In this document: positions 8,763-18,092 of the stretch, in pieces
Numbering within the stretch: position 1 is the first letter of the stretch
Layout: the number at the start of each line of letters is the position of its first letter
Source of the DNA: Pseudomonadota bacterium
Lineage (GTDB): Bacteria; Pseudomonadota; Gammaproteobacteria; Steroidobacterales; Steroidobacteraceae
Assembly: GCA_021805865.1 (NCBI GenBank)
Contig: JAJZDX010000007.1
Coordinates: 1-64,000, forward strand
Direction of reading: 5' to 3'
Length of the DNA: 64,000 nucleotides
Position numbers and translations under genes: made by a program
Notes under the pieces: model-generated
The model's database searches: none
Seen by the model: the letters and a program-made list of their open reading frames with translations, nothing else
Told to the model about the DNA's origin: nothing

Positions 8763-9902
8763 ATGATGGAAGCATTATTCTGGCTCTGCGTCATCGCAGC
8801 CACCTACAGCTACTTCTGGTATCCGGCGCTTTTGCTGCTCCTGCCGCCACGCAAAGGCGATGCCAGCGTGCCTACCATCCCCGTCCGCAAGGTCGCGATC
8901 GTCATCGCGGCCCGGAACGAAGCGTCCAAGATCGCCGGGAAGATGGACAATACGCTGGCTCTGGAAGCCGCCGGCATCGAGCTGGACCTGATGGTGGCGT
9001 CGGACGCTTCGGACGATGCCACCGACGCCATCGTCCTCGAGTACGCCGGCAAGGGAATTCGTCTGATCCGCTCACCGGTCCGGAAGGGCAAGGAGCATGC
9101 GCAGGAGCTGGCCATCGCCTCGACCGACGCCGATGTGATCGTCTTTACGGATGCCGGCACCATATTGCCCAAGGATGCGCTCACCCATCTTCTGGATGCC
9201 TTCCGCGACCCGACGGTGGGCGCCGTCTCGAGCGTCGATCGGTTCATCACGGCGGATGGCACGCTGCAGGGTGAGGGCGCCTACGTCCGCTACGAGATGT
9301 GGCTGCGCGACCTGGAAACCCGATTCCACTCCCTCGTGGGCTTGAGCGGCTCGTTTTTCGCCGCACGTCGTGAGGTCTGCCAGCGATGGGACAACCGGGT
9401 GCAGAGCGACTTCGGCACCGCGTTGAGCTGCGTGCAGATCGGGATGCGGGCGGTCTCCGACCGCCGGGTCATCGGGTACTACAAGAACATCACGGACAAC
9501 CGCAAGGAGTACCAGCGCAAGGTGCGCACGGTGACCCGGGGCATGGGGTCGCTGCGCATCCGGGCCGAAGTGCTCAATGTCGCCCGCTACGGGCGGTTCT
9601 CGTTCGAGGTGTTCAGCCACAAAGTGATGCGTTGGGCCACCCCCTGGTTCCTCCTCGGCGCAATCGGAATCAATGCCGCCCTCGCCTTCCAGGACTCCCA
9701 CCCCGTCTACCGGCTGCTGCTCGTCCTGCAGCTGGCCTTGTACCTCTCCCCTCTCGCCTCCCGGATCGCACCCGGGCTGCGTAAGATCGGGCTTGCCAGA
9801 ATCGGCATCTACTTCGTCGAAGTGAACGTGGCCATCCTGCACGCCGCCCTGCTGACCCTGTCCGGCCGCACCATCCTCACCTGGGAGCCCTCAAAGCGGT
9901 GA
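8763..9902 (+). CDS. Membrane glycosyltransferase family 2
   Basis: A 379-residue processive-type GT2 enzyme. One N-terminal membrane helix (about 3-25) precedes the GT-A domain, with VAIVIAARNEASKI and VFTDAGTILPKDAL as nucleotide-sugar and acceptor regions. A QRKVRTVTRGMGSL segment is similar to the QxxRW region of such enzymes. Several C-terminal membrane helices lie at about 285-370. Two adjacent ATGs (8763, 8766) could start it; I use the first. Its stop TGA overlaps the GTG start of the next gene, so the two are translationally coupled. It probably forms part of the repeat unit at the inner membrane. Confidence 0.85.
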   Translation: MMEALFWLCVIAATYSYFWYPALLLLLPPRKGDASVPTIPVRKVAIVIAARNEASKIAGKMDNTLALEAAGIELDLMVASDASDDATDAIVLEYAGKGIRLIRSPVRKGKEHAQELAIASTDADVIVFTDAGTILPKDALTHLLDAFRDPTVGAVSSVDRFITADGTLQGEGAYVRYEMWLRDLETRFHSLVGLSGSFFAARREVCQRWDNRVQSDFGTALSCVQIGMRAVSDRRVIGYYKNITDNRKEYQRKVRTVTRGMGSLRIRAEVLNVARYGRFSFEVFSHKVMRWATPWFLLGAIGINAALAFQDSHPVYRLLLVLQLALYLSPLASRIAPGLRKIGLARIGIYFVEVNVAILHAALLTLSGRTILTWEPSKR

Positions 9903-11080
9903 GGCTCACCGCCCTGCCGCCGGTACGCCGCGCGGTGCCGCTCCAGAGGGGAAACCCGGCGGCTCGCGCCTCCATGGAGCGGTTCTTCGGGAACCGCAAG
10001 ATCACCCTGTACGCCTCCGGGACGGCGGCTCTGGCCCAGGCGATCGCCAATTGCGCCGCACGCAGCGCCACAAGCGATCCGGAGGTCATCCTTCCCGCGT
10101 ACGGCTGCCCCGACCTGGTGGCAGCATGCGCTCATGCGTCCGTATATCCGCGCCTGGTCGATGTCGCATCGTCCCACTGGTCCTACGATCTCGAGGCCCT
10201 CCAGTCCAGCCTGTCGCCCCATACGGTCGCCGTCGTCGCGGTCAATCTTCTGGGTCTCGGCGACGGCGCCGCCGAGCTGACCGGCCTGTGCCGGGACAGG
10301 CGCATCCCTCTCATTCAGGACAGCGCGCAACATCTGCCCCGCGAGCCCATCGACTGGCCCGGGGACTACCTGATCTTGAGCTTCGGCCGCGGCAAACCGA
10401 TGAACCTGCTCCACGGTGGGGCGCTCATCGCGCCGACGGAAGACAGCCGTACGCTGCCAGTCCGCCCTGCGCACTACACCGGGAGGGATCGTCTGCTCGC
10501 GAGCCGAGCCGCCGCCCTTGCATTCAATTTCCTCACCCGCCCCCACGTCTATCGGGTCTTCTCCGCCCTGCCGGGTACCGGGCTTGGCGAGGTCACCTAC
10601 CAGCCGCTGACCGAGGCGGCCCTGCTTCCCGAGGAAGCCTGGAGCCAGGTCGGGACCGCCTTCGAGCTGTATCGGCAAAGGCCTTCCTACCGGCGAGACA
10701 TCTGGGCATCCGCGATCGAGGAATGGTCCCCTCTCGGAATCGCAGCACTGCACTGCCCGGGCTCTGCCTTGCCGGCTGAGCCGCTGCGGCTCGCCTTGCT
10801 GGCGCCAAATCGCGCCGCACGCGACTTGCTCGTCAACACCTTCAACCGCTACGGATTGGGCGCATCCCGCTTCTATGGTACCGATCTCCCGGGGGTGGCA
10901 GGCATACCGGACGGGGTCAAGCGCCAGGGGCCGTTCCCAAACGCGAACTCCCTCGCAAGCAGACTGTTCACGCTCCCCACCCACCATCTCGTGACGGACG
11001 ATTCGGTCCGATCAGCTCGTGACAGCGTAGAGGCGTGGCACCACTCTCAAATGCCCCCCCTTATAGAAGAACGAAAATGA
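9899..11080 (+). CDS. DegT/DnrJ/EryC1-like PLP-dependent aminotransferase
   Basis: A 393-residue protein with the fold of sugar aminotransferases. The start is the GTG at 9899 inside the overlap GTGA with the upstream glycosyltransferase. It shows the cofactor-phosphate segment YASGTAALAQAI, then VILPAYGCPDLV, the PLP-ring aspartate in PLIQDSAQHLP (about 137-147), and SFGRGKPMNLLHGGAL with Lys166 as the candidate Schiff-base lysine. It likely aminates a keto-sugar nucleotide for the exopolysaccharide. Sequence after residue 200 is divergent from typical family members, so a changed or degenerate substrate site is possible. Confidence 0.75.
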   Translation: MRLTALPPVRRAVPLQRGNPAARASMERFFGNRKITLYASGTAALAQAIANCAARSATSDPEVILPAYGCPDLVAACAHASVYPRLVDVASSHWSYDLEALQSSLSPHTVAVVAVNLLGLGDGAAELTGLCRDRRIPLIQDSAQHLPREPIDWPGDYLILSFGRGKPMNLLHGGALIAPTEDSRTLPVRPAHYTGRDRLLASRAAALAFNFLTRPHVYRVFSALPGTGLGEVTYQPLTEAALLPEEAWSQVGTAFELYRQRPSYRRDIWASAIEEWSPLGIAALHCPGSALPAEPLRLALLAPNRAARDLLVNTFNRYGLGASRFYGTDLPGVAGIPDGVKRQGPFPNANSLASRLFTLPTHHLVTDDSVRSARDSVEAWHHSQMPPLIEERK

Positions 11081-11167
11081 GCGACGTGCGACCTACATCC
11101 TGGCGACGTGCGAGAGTAAGTGAGACCCAACTCGGACGTCGGGCGCTTCTACTGCGCATCGTACAAG

Positions 11168-11917
11168 TCAATGCAGCCCTGCCGCTCCGACGCGACGCAT
11201 AAATTTCAGGACGAAATATTTTAGACGCTCCTTTACCGAACGAGTCGACTGAAGTTGCTTTCGCAATTCAGTGTCACGATATTTTCCCGTGAAATCGGTA
11301 AAGCTATAACGTCTACCACCTTCAGGTTTTATCATCACAAATTGAGAGAACGGGAGCGCAAAGAATCGACAACCACTTGCCTCGGCAAAATAGACTGCAA
11401 AAGGGAAAACCAGCGTCGGCTCAAATTGCCGTCCATGCTGCCAAATTGTTGAAGATAAGTCGTCACCCGCCAAGTACCCGCCCGGCTTCAGTTTGGAATA
11501 AGAATTGATGAGGTCTATTGATATACCTCGCAACGTATGATCACCATCGATATACACAAAGTCCAAACTGTCATTGGGAACTCGATCAATCATCTCTACA
11601 GTTGTACCACGCAACACCGCTCGCTTCTCTGCGGCGAACTCCGTGTTCGCCATCGCCTCTCTGAATGCATGCTCAAATGTCGAATCATCAACATTCAATG
11701 GCTTGTTCCAAGATGGAAGTTTTCGCCAAGGATCCAGCATATGATAATCATTTATGGAACCACACTTCGCAAGCACGTACGCGGAAAACTCCCCTTTCCA
11801 AACACCAATTTCCAGGATTCTCGCAGATTGCACGTAGTTGATGAATTGCGCCCAAAACTCCAGTCGCGTTGACGATTTGTTACTAATTGAACGCAATATG
11901 TCAGAAATTTCGTCCAT
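11168..11917 (-). CDS. Class I SAM-dependent methyltransferase
   Basis: A 249-residue protein if started at the ATG at 11917. The SAM-binding motif I is ARILEIGVWKGEFSAYVL (about 32-49), and the acidic segment DSLDFVYIDGDHTL lies near 110-123, typical of the methyltransferase-24 group. The C-terminus is basic and helical. The gene is visibly more A+T-rich than its neighbours and lies beside a transposon, both signs of recent acquisition. In an exopolysaccharide locus it most likely methylates a sugar hydroxyl or a polymer end, but that is an inference. Confidence 0.75.
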   Translation of the reverse strand: MDEISDILRSISNKSSTRLEFWAQFINYVQSARILEIGVWKGEFSAYVLAKCGSINDYHMLDPWRKLPSWNKPLNVDDSTFEHAFREAMANTEFAAEKRAVLRGTTVEMIDRVPNDSLDFVYIDGDHTLRGISIDLINSYSKLKPGGYLAGDDLSSTIWQHGRQFEPTLVFPFAVYFAEASGCRFFALPFSQFVMIKPEGGRRYSFTDFTGKYRDTELRKQLQSTRSVKERLKYFVLKFMRRVGAAGLH

Positions 11918-12201
11918 TTCTATCACCCATGCACTAGGCAATATGTTATTTATCTCAACACGCTACAGCGCCTGACAACGACTCAACGCGCTTAGGGACT
12001 GCGCAATAATAACAGCGCATGAGATTATGAACTGTATCGAGTGCATCGGAGCGATAAGGTCTTGCGCGAATGATGTCTTGGCAGATTCACGGTAATTGTC
12101 CCCCTATTTCGAGCGTCGGTCCGCTGTCCGGCGGCGTTGACGGCGGCCTCAACATAGTGGTACTATTCACCATACTGGCACTCACGGTGATGTATACCAT
12201 T

Positions 12202-12987
12202 ATGAGAACCGCGGAGTTCAGCGCCCAAGACCTTGAGCGTGTGCTTAAAGAGCGCACGGTCTGCACGTTCGAACAGCTGGCCGATGCTCTGGGCACTCAC
12301 TCCAGGATGACCGTGTTCCGCAAGCTCGGCGTGCTGCCTTACCTGACAAGCTACTCCCATCGCGGGAAGTATTATGCGCTGCGATCGGCCTGTCAGTTCG
12401 ATGTGAGCGGCCTGTGGGGGCACCGCGGTATCTGGTTTTCCACTGACGGCACGCTGCTCGACACCAGCAAACGTTTTGTGGAGCAAGCGCCGGCGGGATA
12501 TGCGGCCGGCGAGCTGAACAATGCTCTGCATGTCGAGACGCGACAGACGCTGCTGCATCTGGTCCAGAGACAACTGATTGAGCGGGAAAGGATCAGCGGC
12601 GCCTTTGTCTACTTCGCCTGGGATCAGGCCCAGCGGCAGCGGCAGATCAGTGCCCGAGGCAGGATCGCGCGGGTTGCCGTCGGGGGTGTCTCCGAAGAAG
12701 TACTGGCGCATGAGGTGAAGGCGGCGATCATCCTGTTCTTTGGGCTGCTCGATGAGCGGCAACGGCGGCTGTTCGCCGGGCTCGAGGCGCTCAAGACCGG
12801 CAGAGGGGGCGATGCGCGAGTTGCCGCATTGCTCGGGGTGGACCCCCATACCGTCGCCAAGGGGAGGATCGAACTGCTGGGCGAGGACATCGATCCGACG
12901 CGTATCCGCAGGCCGGGGGGAGGCCGCCGAGCGGCGGAAAAAAAACTCCACGATCCGGGCAAGGATCGAGGAGATCCTCAAAGATGA
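12202..12987 (+). CDS. ISAzo13-family transposase, first reading frame
   Basis: The ATG at 12202 (MRTAEFSAQDLERVLKERTV) opens a 261-residue frame. It holds an N-terminal helix-turn-helix-like regulator segment (about 1-70, with ADALGTHSRMTVFRKLGVL) and a second DNA-binding segment ending in RIRRPGGGRRAAEKK. In related ISAzo13 transposases the RRPGGGR motif leads straight into the catalytic domain. Here it runs instead into a stop at 12987, because the catalytic part is in another frame that starts at the run of eight A residues at 12938-12945. An upstream extension to 12070 is possible but looks non-coding. Confidence 0.75.
   Translation: MRTAEFSAQDLERVLKERTVCTFEQLADALGTHSRMTVFRKLGVLPYLTSYSHRGKYYALRSACQFDVSGLWGHRGIWFSTDGTLLDTSKRFVEQAPAGYAAGELNNALHVETRQTLLHLVQRQLIERERISGAFVYFAWDQAQRQRQISARGRIARVAVGGVSEEVLAHEVKAAIILFFGLLDERQRRLFAGLEALKTGRGGDARVAALLGVDPHTVAKGRIELLGEDIDPTRIRRPGGGRRAAEKKLHDPGKDRGDPQR
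12938..12945 (+). other. A8 run at the frame change of the ISAzo13 transposase
   Basis: Eight consecutive A residues lie exactly where protein homology switches from the first frame (ending AAEKK) to the second (KKNSTIRARIEEIL). The switch needs a net +1 or -2 shift. Runs like this can slip during transcription or translation, so it may be a programmed site. It may also be a recent indel. Confidence 0.55.
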
Positions 12988-13930
12988 AGTCGCCGGAGAT
13001 CCGATCGATGGTACACGCTGGACGAGGAAGACGACGCAGTCGATCGCCGAGCAGTTGCGCGCGCATGGCATCGAGGTCAGCGCCAAGACCGTGGGGCGGC
13101 TACTGCATGCCATGGACTTCTCGCTCAAGACCAATCGGAAGAACATCGAGTCCGGCTTCAAGCGCAAGCGGGGCGATCGGGCCAGGCGCAATCGGCAGTT
13201 CCTGGCCATTGCGGCCAAGTGCCGGAAGTTCGAGACCGCAGATCTGCCGATCATCAGCGTCGATGGCAAAAAACGCGAGCTCATCGGCAACTTCAAAAAT
13301 GGCGGCCGGACCTGGCGGCGCAACGGCCGGGAGGTCAACGACCACGATTTCCCCTCCGATGCCCAGGGCGTGGCGCTGCCCTACGGGGTCTACGACGTCC
13401 GCCGCAACGCCGGCATGGTCATGGTGGGCACTTCGCGGGAGACTCCCGAATTTGCAGTCGAGGCCATCGAGTACTGGTGGCGCAGCTACGGCAAGAAGCA
13501 CTACCCCGAGGCCAGGGAACTGCTCATCCTCGCCGACGCCGGTGGGGCAAACAGCGCCCGCTGCAGGGTCTTCAAATGCGACCTGCAGCAGCGGCTGTGC
13601 AACAAACATGGCCTGCGCGTGACCGTCTGCCACTATCCGCCCGGAGCCTCCAAATGGAACCCCATCGAGCATCGACTGTTCAGCGCGGTCAGCAAGAACT
13701 GGCAAGGCGTGCCGCTCGAGACCCACGAGGTGGCCCTGAACTACATCTGCACGACCAAGACCAAAACCGGATTGACTGTGTCCGCGAAGCTCAACTCCAA
13801 AGTCTACGAGAAAGGTCAGCAAGCGACCAACGAGGAGATGGAATTGCTCAACATCCGCGCCCACAGAACTCTCCCGGAGTGGAACTACACCATCAAACCC
13901 TATGCCCAGAAACAGCTACGCAAAATGTGA
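12938..13930 (+). CDS. ISAzo13-family transposase, catalytic part in second frame
   Basis: About 330 residues of the DDE catalytic region follow the A8 run without their own convincing start codon. Characteristic segments are IISVDGKKRELIGNFKNGG, FPSDAQGVALPYGVYDVRR, LLILADAGGANSARCRVFK and CHYPPGASKWNPIEHRLFS, then WNYTIKPY near the end. They supply the expected acidic residues (Asp in SVDGKK, Asp in ADAGG, Glu in PIEHR). The segment ends at 13930 in a normal C-terminus, so the enzyme would be complete if the frame change were bypassed. The insertion lies between the methyltransferase and flippase genes. Confidence 0.8.
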   Translation, partial: KKNSTIRARIEEILKDEVAGDPIDGTRWTRKTTQSIAEQLRAHGIEVSAKTVGRLLHAMDFSLKTNRKNIESGFKRKRGDRARRNRQFLAIAAKCRKFETADLPIISVDGKKRELIGNFKNGGRTWRRNGREVNDHDFPSDAQGVALPYGVYDVRRNAGMVMVGTSRETPEFAVEAIEYWWRSYGKKHYPEARELLILADAGGANSARCRVFKCDLQQRLCNKHGLRVTVCHYPPGASKWNPIEHRLFSAVSKNWQGVPLETHEVALNYICTTKTKTGLTVSAKLNSKVYEKGQQATNEEMELLNIRAHRTLPEWNYTIKPYAQKQLRKM

Positions 13931-14039
13931 AGTTGTTTTTGCGCGGCCCCTTAGCGGCAATGGCGCTTAGCCTCTCACTCCCTGTCGCGACAACCAGCCC
14001 CCCGTATTACAGCTTCTGAAGAACGAAAATTCAAGCCAA

Positions 14040-15545
14040 TCAACCCTCCGATTGCCGCCCAAACTGCAGACGTCCCAATAAATGCAGTGGCCATGGCAAA
14101 CTCTCAAGCGAAGTCCCCTCCACCGCCTGAATGGCGCGGACTCCCACAAACGCCATGAGCGTAATTGCGATCGCCATTACGATCGACCTAACCAAAAGAT
14201 CAACGGCCAATCCGGAATTTTCAACCATTAAATTCGAACACACGTAAGCCACGATACCAATCAGCGCAAAGATACCTATCGGAACTAAGTTGAATCCAGG
14301 ATCATAATATCGGCGCGACAGAAAGCGGACATATATGAAGTTAATTGCAAAGGCCAAAGCCTGTCCAGCCGCTGCGCCCAGGAGACCGAATCTAGGAATG
14401 AGCACAAGATACGCGACCGTGATGAGCACCGCAGTACCGTACTGGCACAAGCTGGGGATCTTCGTATTTCCCGTAACAAGAAAGCTGAAATTAAAGAACT
14501 GTCTGAGACTGCTTAAAACAAAGCCAAACGTCACGATGGGTACTACGGCGGCGGCCGCATCAAAGGGCTTTGCAGCCATCAACTTGATTGCGGGCTCTGA
14601 AAATATACTGACCCCCAATCCCCCAGCAAACATCAATGCAGAAATTGTGATAAATGCCACCTGAAACTTCCGCCGTCCGCCCTCTTCTTTGTGATACTGA
14701 TAGCTCATCGGCTCCCAATGCGAGAAGAACGGCGACCAAATCAGAACACCAACGACAGTGGCAAACTTTTCCGCCAGCGACAGCCTTCCTACATCGCTCA
14801 GCGTGTCGAACAGCCTGAGGTAAATTGCACTCGACGAACCAATATAGAGCCCGGCAATGGCAGACAACCACATGGGCCAACAGAACTGCACCATCCTACG
14901 GGTTACTAGCCAGTCAAATGCCGGAGCTTCGTGTACTGCAACATATGTCGTCGTTCCAATACTTAACAGAATGGATGAACTTACCGTACTCAACACAACG
15001 CCGAGAACACCGTCCCGCCAATACACGACGAAGAGGACGTTCATCGCCAGCTGCACCAAAAGCTTGCACATGCTGAAGGCCAAAAATAACCGGGATCGTT
15101 CCCGCAATCGGAGATACGTCATCCCCGTCTGCTCAATCGGTTGGCTCAGAAGGGTGACCGCGAACAATCCCAAGTCCATCGCATACTTACGATTCCCAAA
15201 CAGCAATTCTGCGCCCGTGCCCCTAAAAAAGACGAGCACAGCCAAAGACACGGCGCTCGCAGCGCCGGTTAAAATCAATGCCCCCCAGATTACAGCCCGC
15301 CTCCCTCGGCTGTCAGGAGCATCGAAATAGAATTTCGGAATCGCCCATCCTAGTCGCGCACCAAGTAATGGCTCGAACACCGCTAACGCAAATATAAGTA
15401 GACCGACGACGCCATAATCTGTCGGACTCAAAAACCTCGTGTAGATCGGCAACATCACGAATCCGACTACTCTGCCGACTATGTTTCCGATAGCATAGGT
15501 AGCCGCGTGGCCTGCGAAGCTACCCGACCGTTTACCGGACTCCAT
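14040..15545 (-). CDS. wzx: Oligosaccharide flippase (Wzx-like, MATE/MOP superfamily)
   Basis: A polytopic membrane protein of about 500 residues with 12-14 predicted helices, beginning near SFAGHAATYAIGNIVGRVVG and followed by LPIYTRFLSPTDYGVVGL, the typical opening of Wzx flippases. It should flip lipid-linked repeat units across the inner membrane. I chose the ATG at 15545; another ATG at 15566 and a GTG at 15575 are also in frame. It is the last gene of a minus-strand run that starts with the phosphatase at 18721. Its codon use is less G+C-rich than the export operon further right. Confidence 0.85.
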   Translation of the reverse strand: MESGKRSGSFAGHAATYAIGNIVGRVVGFVMLPIYTRFLSPTDYGVVGLLIFALAVFEPLLGARLGWAIPKFYFDAPDSRGRRAVIWGALILTGAASAVSLAVLVFFRGTGAELLFGNRKYAMDLGLFAVTLLSQPIEQTGMTYLRLRERSRLFLAFSMCKLLVQLAMNVLFVVYWRDGVLGVVLSTVSSSILLSIGTTTYVAVHEAPAFDWLVTRRMVQFCWPMWLSAIAGLYIGSSSAIYLRLFDTLSDVGRLSLAEKFATVVGVLIWSPFFSHWEPMSYQYHKEEGGRRKFQVAFITISALMFAGGLGVSIFSEPAIKLMAAKPFDAAAAVVPIVTFGFVLSSLRQFFNFSFLVTGNTKIPSLCQYGTAVLITVAYLVLIPRFGLLGAAAGQALAFAINFIYVRFLSRRYYDPGFNLVPIGIFALIGIVAYVCSNLMVENSGLAVDLLVRSIVMAIAITLMAFVGVRAIQAVEGTSLESLPWPLHLLGRLQFGRQSEG

Positions 15546-15606
15546 CAGTTTCTGTTTCTCCCACATTCGTCGCACGCCACCGCATTACCTTTTCGTCCGC
15601 GCCTAA

Positions 15607-16734
15607 TTAGTCTTTCTCTGCCAGCACCTGTAGGTACAATGCGCGAATTCTCTCCGCATTGCGCTGGGCCGAAAAGCGTACAAGCGTCTCAGCCGCGCTC
15701 CTCGTGAAAATGGCCCGGCCATCCGAGCAAAGAGTTCTCAATACTCCTTTCCGGTAGCCATGCGCGCTGTGTTCAGAAATTAGAAACTCTTCTGGCACCA
15801 CGTCGATCAGTCCCCCAACCGCATGCGCAACCATGGGCACACTAAGAGCTGACGCTTCCAGCGCCACCATCGGCATGCCTTCATGATCTGAGCACATCAC
15901 AAGACCATCCAGTCCAGTGATACAGGTTAGAATATCTTGGCGATGACCGTGAAACGTCACGCTTCTCGAGATCCGCAGCGCTTGCGCGAACTCCTCGAGT
16001 TCCCGGCGCATCGGCCCATCGCCAAAGACGTGAAATTTCCAGCAGCGATGCGGATGGTCTCGTAACAACAAAGCCGCTGTCTCGAGAAAAAGATCCACTC
16101 GTTTCACCTTAACCAAGCGGCCGGCGATTCCAATGTGTGTCGCATTCGGCGCATCCCGTCGAAACTCGGCAACACCCATTGTCTTTTTTACTTCTTCAGC
16201 ATCTATTCCATTTTCGATCACAGCGATTTTGTCTGCCAAAAACTCCTCCATCAACTGAGAGCCGAGATCCGCCGTGACAGCAATGACTCTCTGCTGCAAT
16301 GCTCGGCCACACCATCGATCGAGATCATTCATCACTCGACGGCGGATATCACTCCAACCATCCATCTCGAAATGTTCGTCTGCTCCATGTACTGTGCGGA
16401 CGGAAGGTACATTTCCGCAAAAGCGGTTGGCGAGCGAGCCCAGAATATTCTCTTTTTCACGGTGCGTATGTACAATATCCGGGCGCCAACTTCGCAGAAA
16501 GCCGCGCAACCGACTTATTATTCCGACCGGCGAAATCCTCTGTTCATCGATTACATGCACCAATATCCCAACGGACCGAAGCCTATCGCAAAGAGTACCT
16601 TCATTCATCAACACTGCCGCTACGGCAGTCTCAGGCATGCGAGTGAGATGGGACATCAAGGTGAATGCCTGCACTTCGGCCCCCGCCCAAAGGTCGCCCG
16701 AAGCGATGTGCAATACACGCAAAGCTCGAGTCAT
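15607..16734 (-). CDS. Glycosyltransferase family 4
   Basis: A 375-residue GT-B enzyme starting at the ATG at 16734 (MTRALRVLHIASGDLWAGAE). This start lies in an ATGA overlap with the stop of the upstream ligase gene, which argues for coupling. The acceptor domain has DIVHTHREKENILGSL, and the donor domain has HIGIAGRLVKVKRVDLFLE, then VMCSDHEGMPMVALEASALS with the E-x7-E type pattern. It is likely one of several transferases that build the exopolysaccharide repeat unit. Confidence 0.88.
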   Translation of the reverse strand: MTRALRVLHIASGDLWAGAEVQAFTLMSHLTRMPETAVAAVLMNEGTLCDRLRSVGILVHVIDEQRISPVGIISRLRGFLRSWRPDIVHTHREKENILGSLANRFCGNVPSVRTVHGADEHFEMDGWSDIRRRVMNDLDRWCGRALQQRVIAVTADLGSQLMEEFLADKIAVIENGIDAEEVKKTMGVAEFRRDAPNATHIGIAGRLVKVKRVDLFLETAALLLRDHPHRCWKFHVFGDGPMRRELEEFAQALRISRSVTFHGHRQDILTCITGLDGLVMCSDHEGMPMVALEASALSVPMVAHAVGGLIDVVPEEFLISEHSAHGYRKGVLRTLCSDGRAIFTRSAAETLVRFSAQRNAERIRALYLQVLAEKD

Positions 16735-18092
16735 AGGAGATTTCGAGACGATGTCAGCTTCCCTTGGGCCGGCTCCGAATCTGCGCTCAATGGCGCCCAT
16801 GCCTCGCGAGACTGGGGCGCCAGATTGGCTCCCGCTCTCTGCTCGACGGACACGCGCACGATGTTCGCAAGGGAAACCGTCAATGCCAAGTTGATCCATA
16901 GGAAAGGATAATATGTGACCGTATTAAATTGACCGGCGACTACGAACCCCAAAGTGGTGACGGCCAACCCTCTCGCGACGTTCGAAGCAAATGCAGGAGC
17001 TCCCTCGTTGTTCTTACATATACGCTGGATATCCTTCGCGATTTTCAAATTTCGATATATCAACACCAGAAAAATCACAAGTCCAACAAGACCAGCATCA
17101 GTGGCGACCTGGATAAATATGTTGTGTGGTAGTTGCGGCTTGCCGTTGCTCCACAGCTTATTCGGATCATGCACAGCATAAACCGGCGCGAAATTAAAAT
17201 AACCGACTCCCAAAACAGGATGATTTTCGATCATCTTCAGCCCCGCTCTCCAGTAATCGAGGCGTTGTATAGAAGTACGATCAGTCCCCGATCTGGTGAA
17301 TCGCGCTTTTTCCGCCGCGGGCAGCAACGCGAAGCCCACGCCTGCGAGCAGGGCGATACCGATCAGGACTTTGAATTTGAGCCGTCGTTGAACGGCCATC
17401 CAAGCACCCTGGCAAGCCAGCGCAAGCTGAGATCCCCGGTCGCTCGCTCCCAGAATCGACAATCCGCCGGTGATTGCGCCAAGCATCAGAAACCAATACG
17501 TCACACGCCGGACGTATGGCTTGACGAACCGGGCGAGCTCAAACGCTATAGGTGCGAACATGAGCATTTCCCCAGAAAAATCAGCGGAATTCTGGAAGAA
17601 TCCTGGTGGCCCCTCAATCCCCCACGTGGCAAAACCAAAACCTCGCTCGGCCCACGTGCGGGCACCAAAGAATGATAACTTAAAATTGGCGAGCAGAAAA
17701 ATTACCAGAAATATGAAGTAACGCTCCGCGGTCGTGACGGTATTGATGATGAGAAAATAGATCACAAGCCAATTGAAGAAATCAAACCAGTGACTCCATG
17801 ATATTGAGGGATAAATAGCTAAAACCGATGAAACGACGGTCAATAACCAAAAAAATACCATCCATATGTTGGTTGAATCTCGCGCCCAGCGTCTTTTCGG
17901 ATCCATCGGCAACGTTAGGATCACGAGACCGATTGCGATCTTATCCAAGGGAAGAGAACTGAGACTGTGGTAGATCCGCAAAGGATCAAAATACTGCAAG
18001 ACCAAGTAAAGGCACATCATCCAGAATGCAAAGGACTGCTTCTGAAATTCCGACCACAATGCGCGGGGATTCAAGGTGTAGAGAGTTTCCAT
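16731..18092 (-). CDS. O-antigen ligase / Wzy-type polymerase family membrane protein
   Basis: A 453-residue polytopic membrane protein with about ten helices. A large periplasmic loop contains RLDYWRAGLKMIENHPVLGV and GYFNFAP, then QLPHNIFIQVATDAGLVGLV. The G-x-G-x-x-N and H-N-x-x-x patterns are those of the Wzy_C (O-antigen ligase) family. It should polymerise repeat units or ligate glycan in the periplasm. The start ATG at 18092 overlaps the phosphatase stop (TGATG), and its own end overlaps the next glycosyltransferase (ATGA), so three genes form a tightly coupled set. Confidence 0.85.
   Translation of the reverse strand: METLYTLNPRALWSEFQKQSFAFWMMCLYLVLQYFDPLRIYHSLSSLPLDKIAIGLVILTLPMDPKRRWARDSTNIWMVFFWLLTVVSSVLAIYPSISWSHWFDFFNWLVIYFLIINTVTTAERYFIFLVIFLLANFKLSFFGARTWAERGFGFATWGIEGPPGFFQNSADFSGEMLMFAPIAFELARFVKPYVRRVTYWFLMLGAITGGLSILGASDRGSQLALACQGAWMAVQRRLKFKVLIGIALLAGVGFALLPAAEKARFTRSGTDRTSIQRLDYWRAGLKMIENHPVLGVGYFNFAPVYAVHDPNKLWSNGKPQLPHNIFIQVATDAGLVGLVIFLVLIYRNLKIAKDIQRICKNNEGAPAFASNVARGLAVTTLGFVVAGQFNTVTYYPFLWINLALTVSLANIVRVSVEQRAGANLAPQSREAWAPLSADSEPAQGKLTSSRNLL

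Noticed and set aside
12095-13975. Terminal inverted repeats of the ISAzo13 element
   Set aside because: I could not align the flanks of the transposase to each other convincingly, so the element ends are left undefined.
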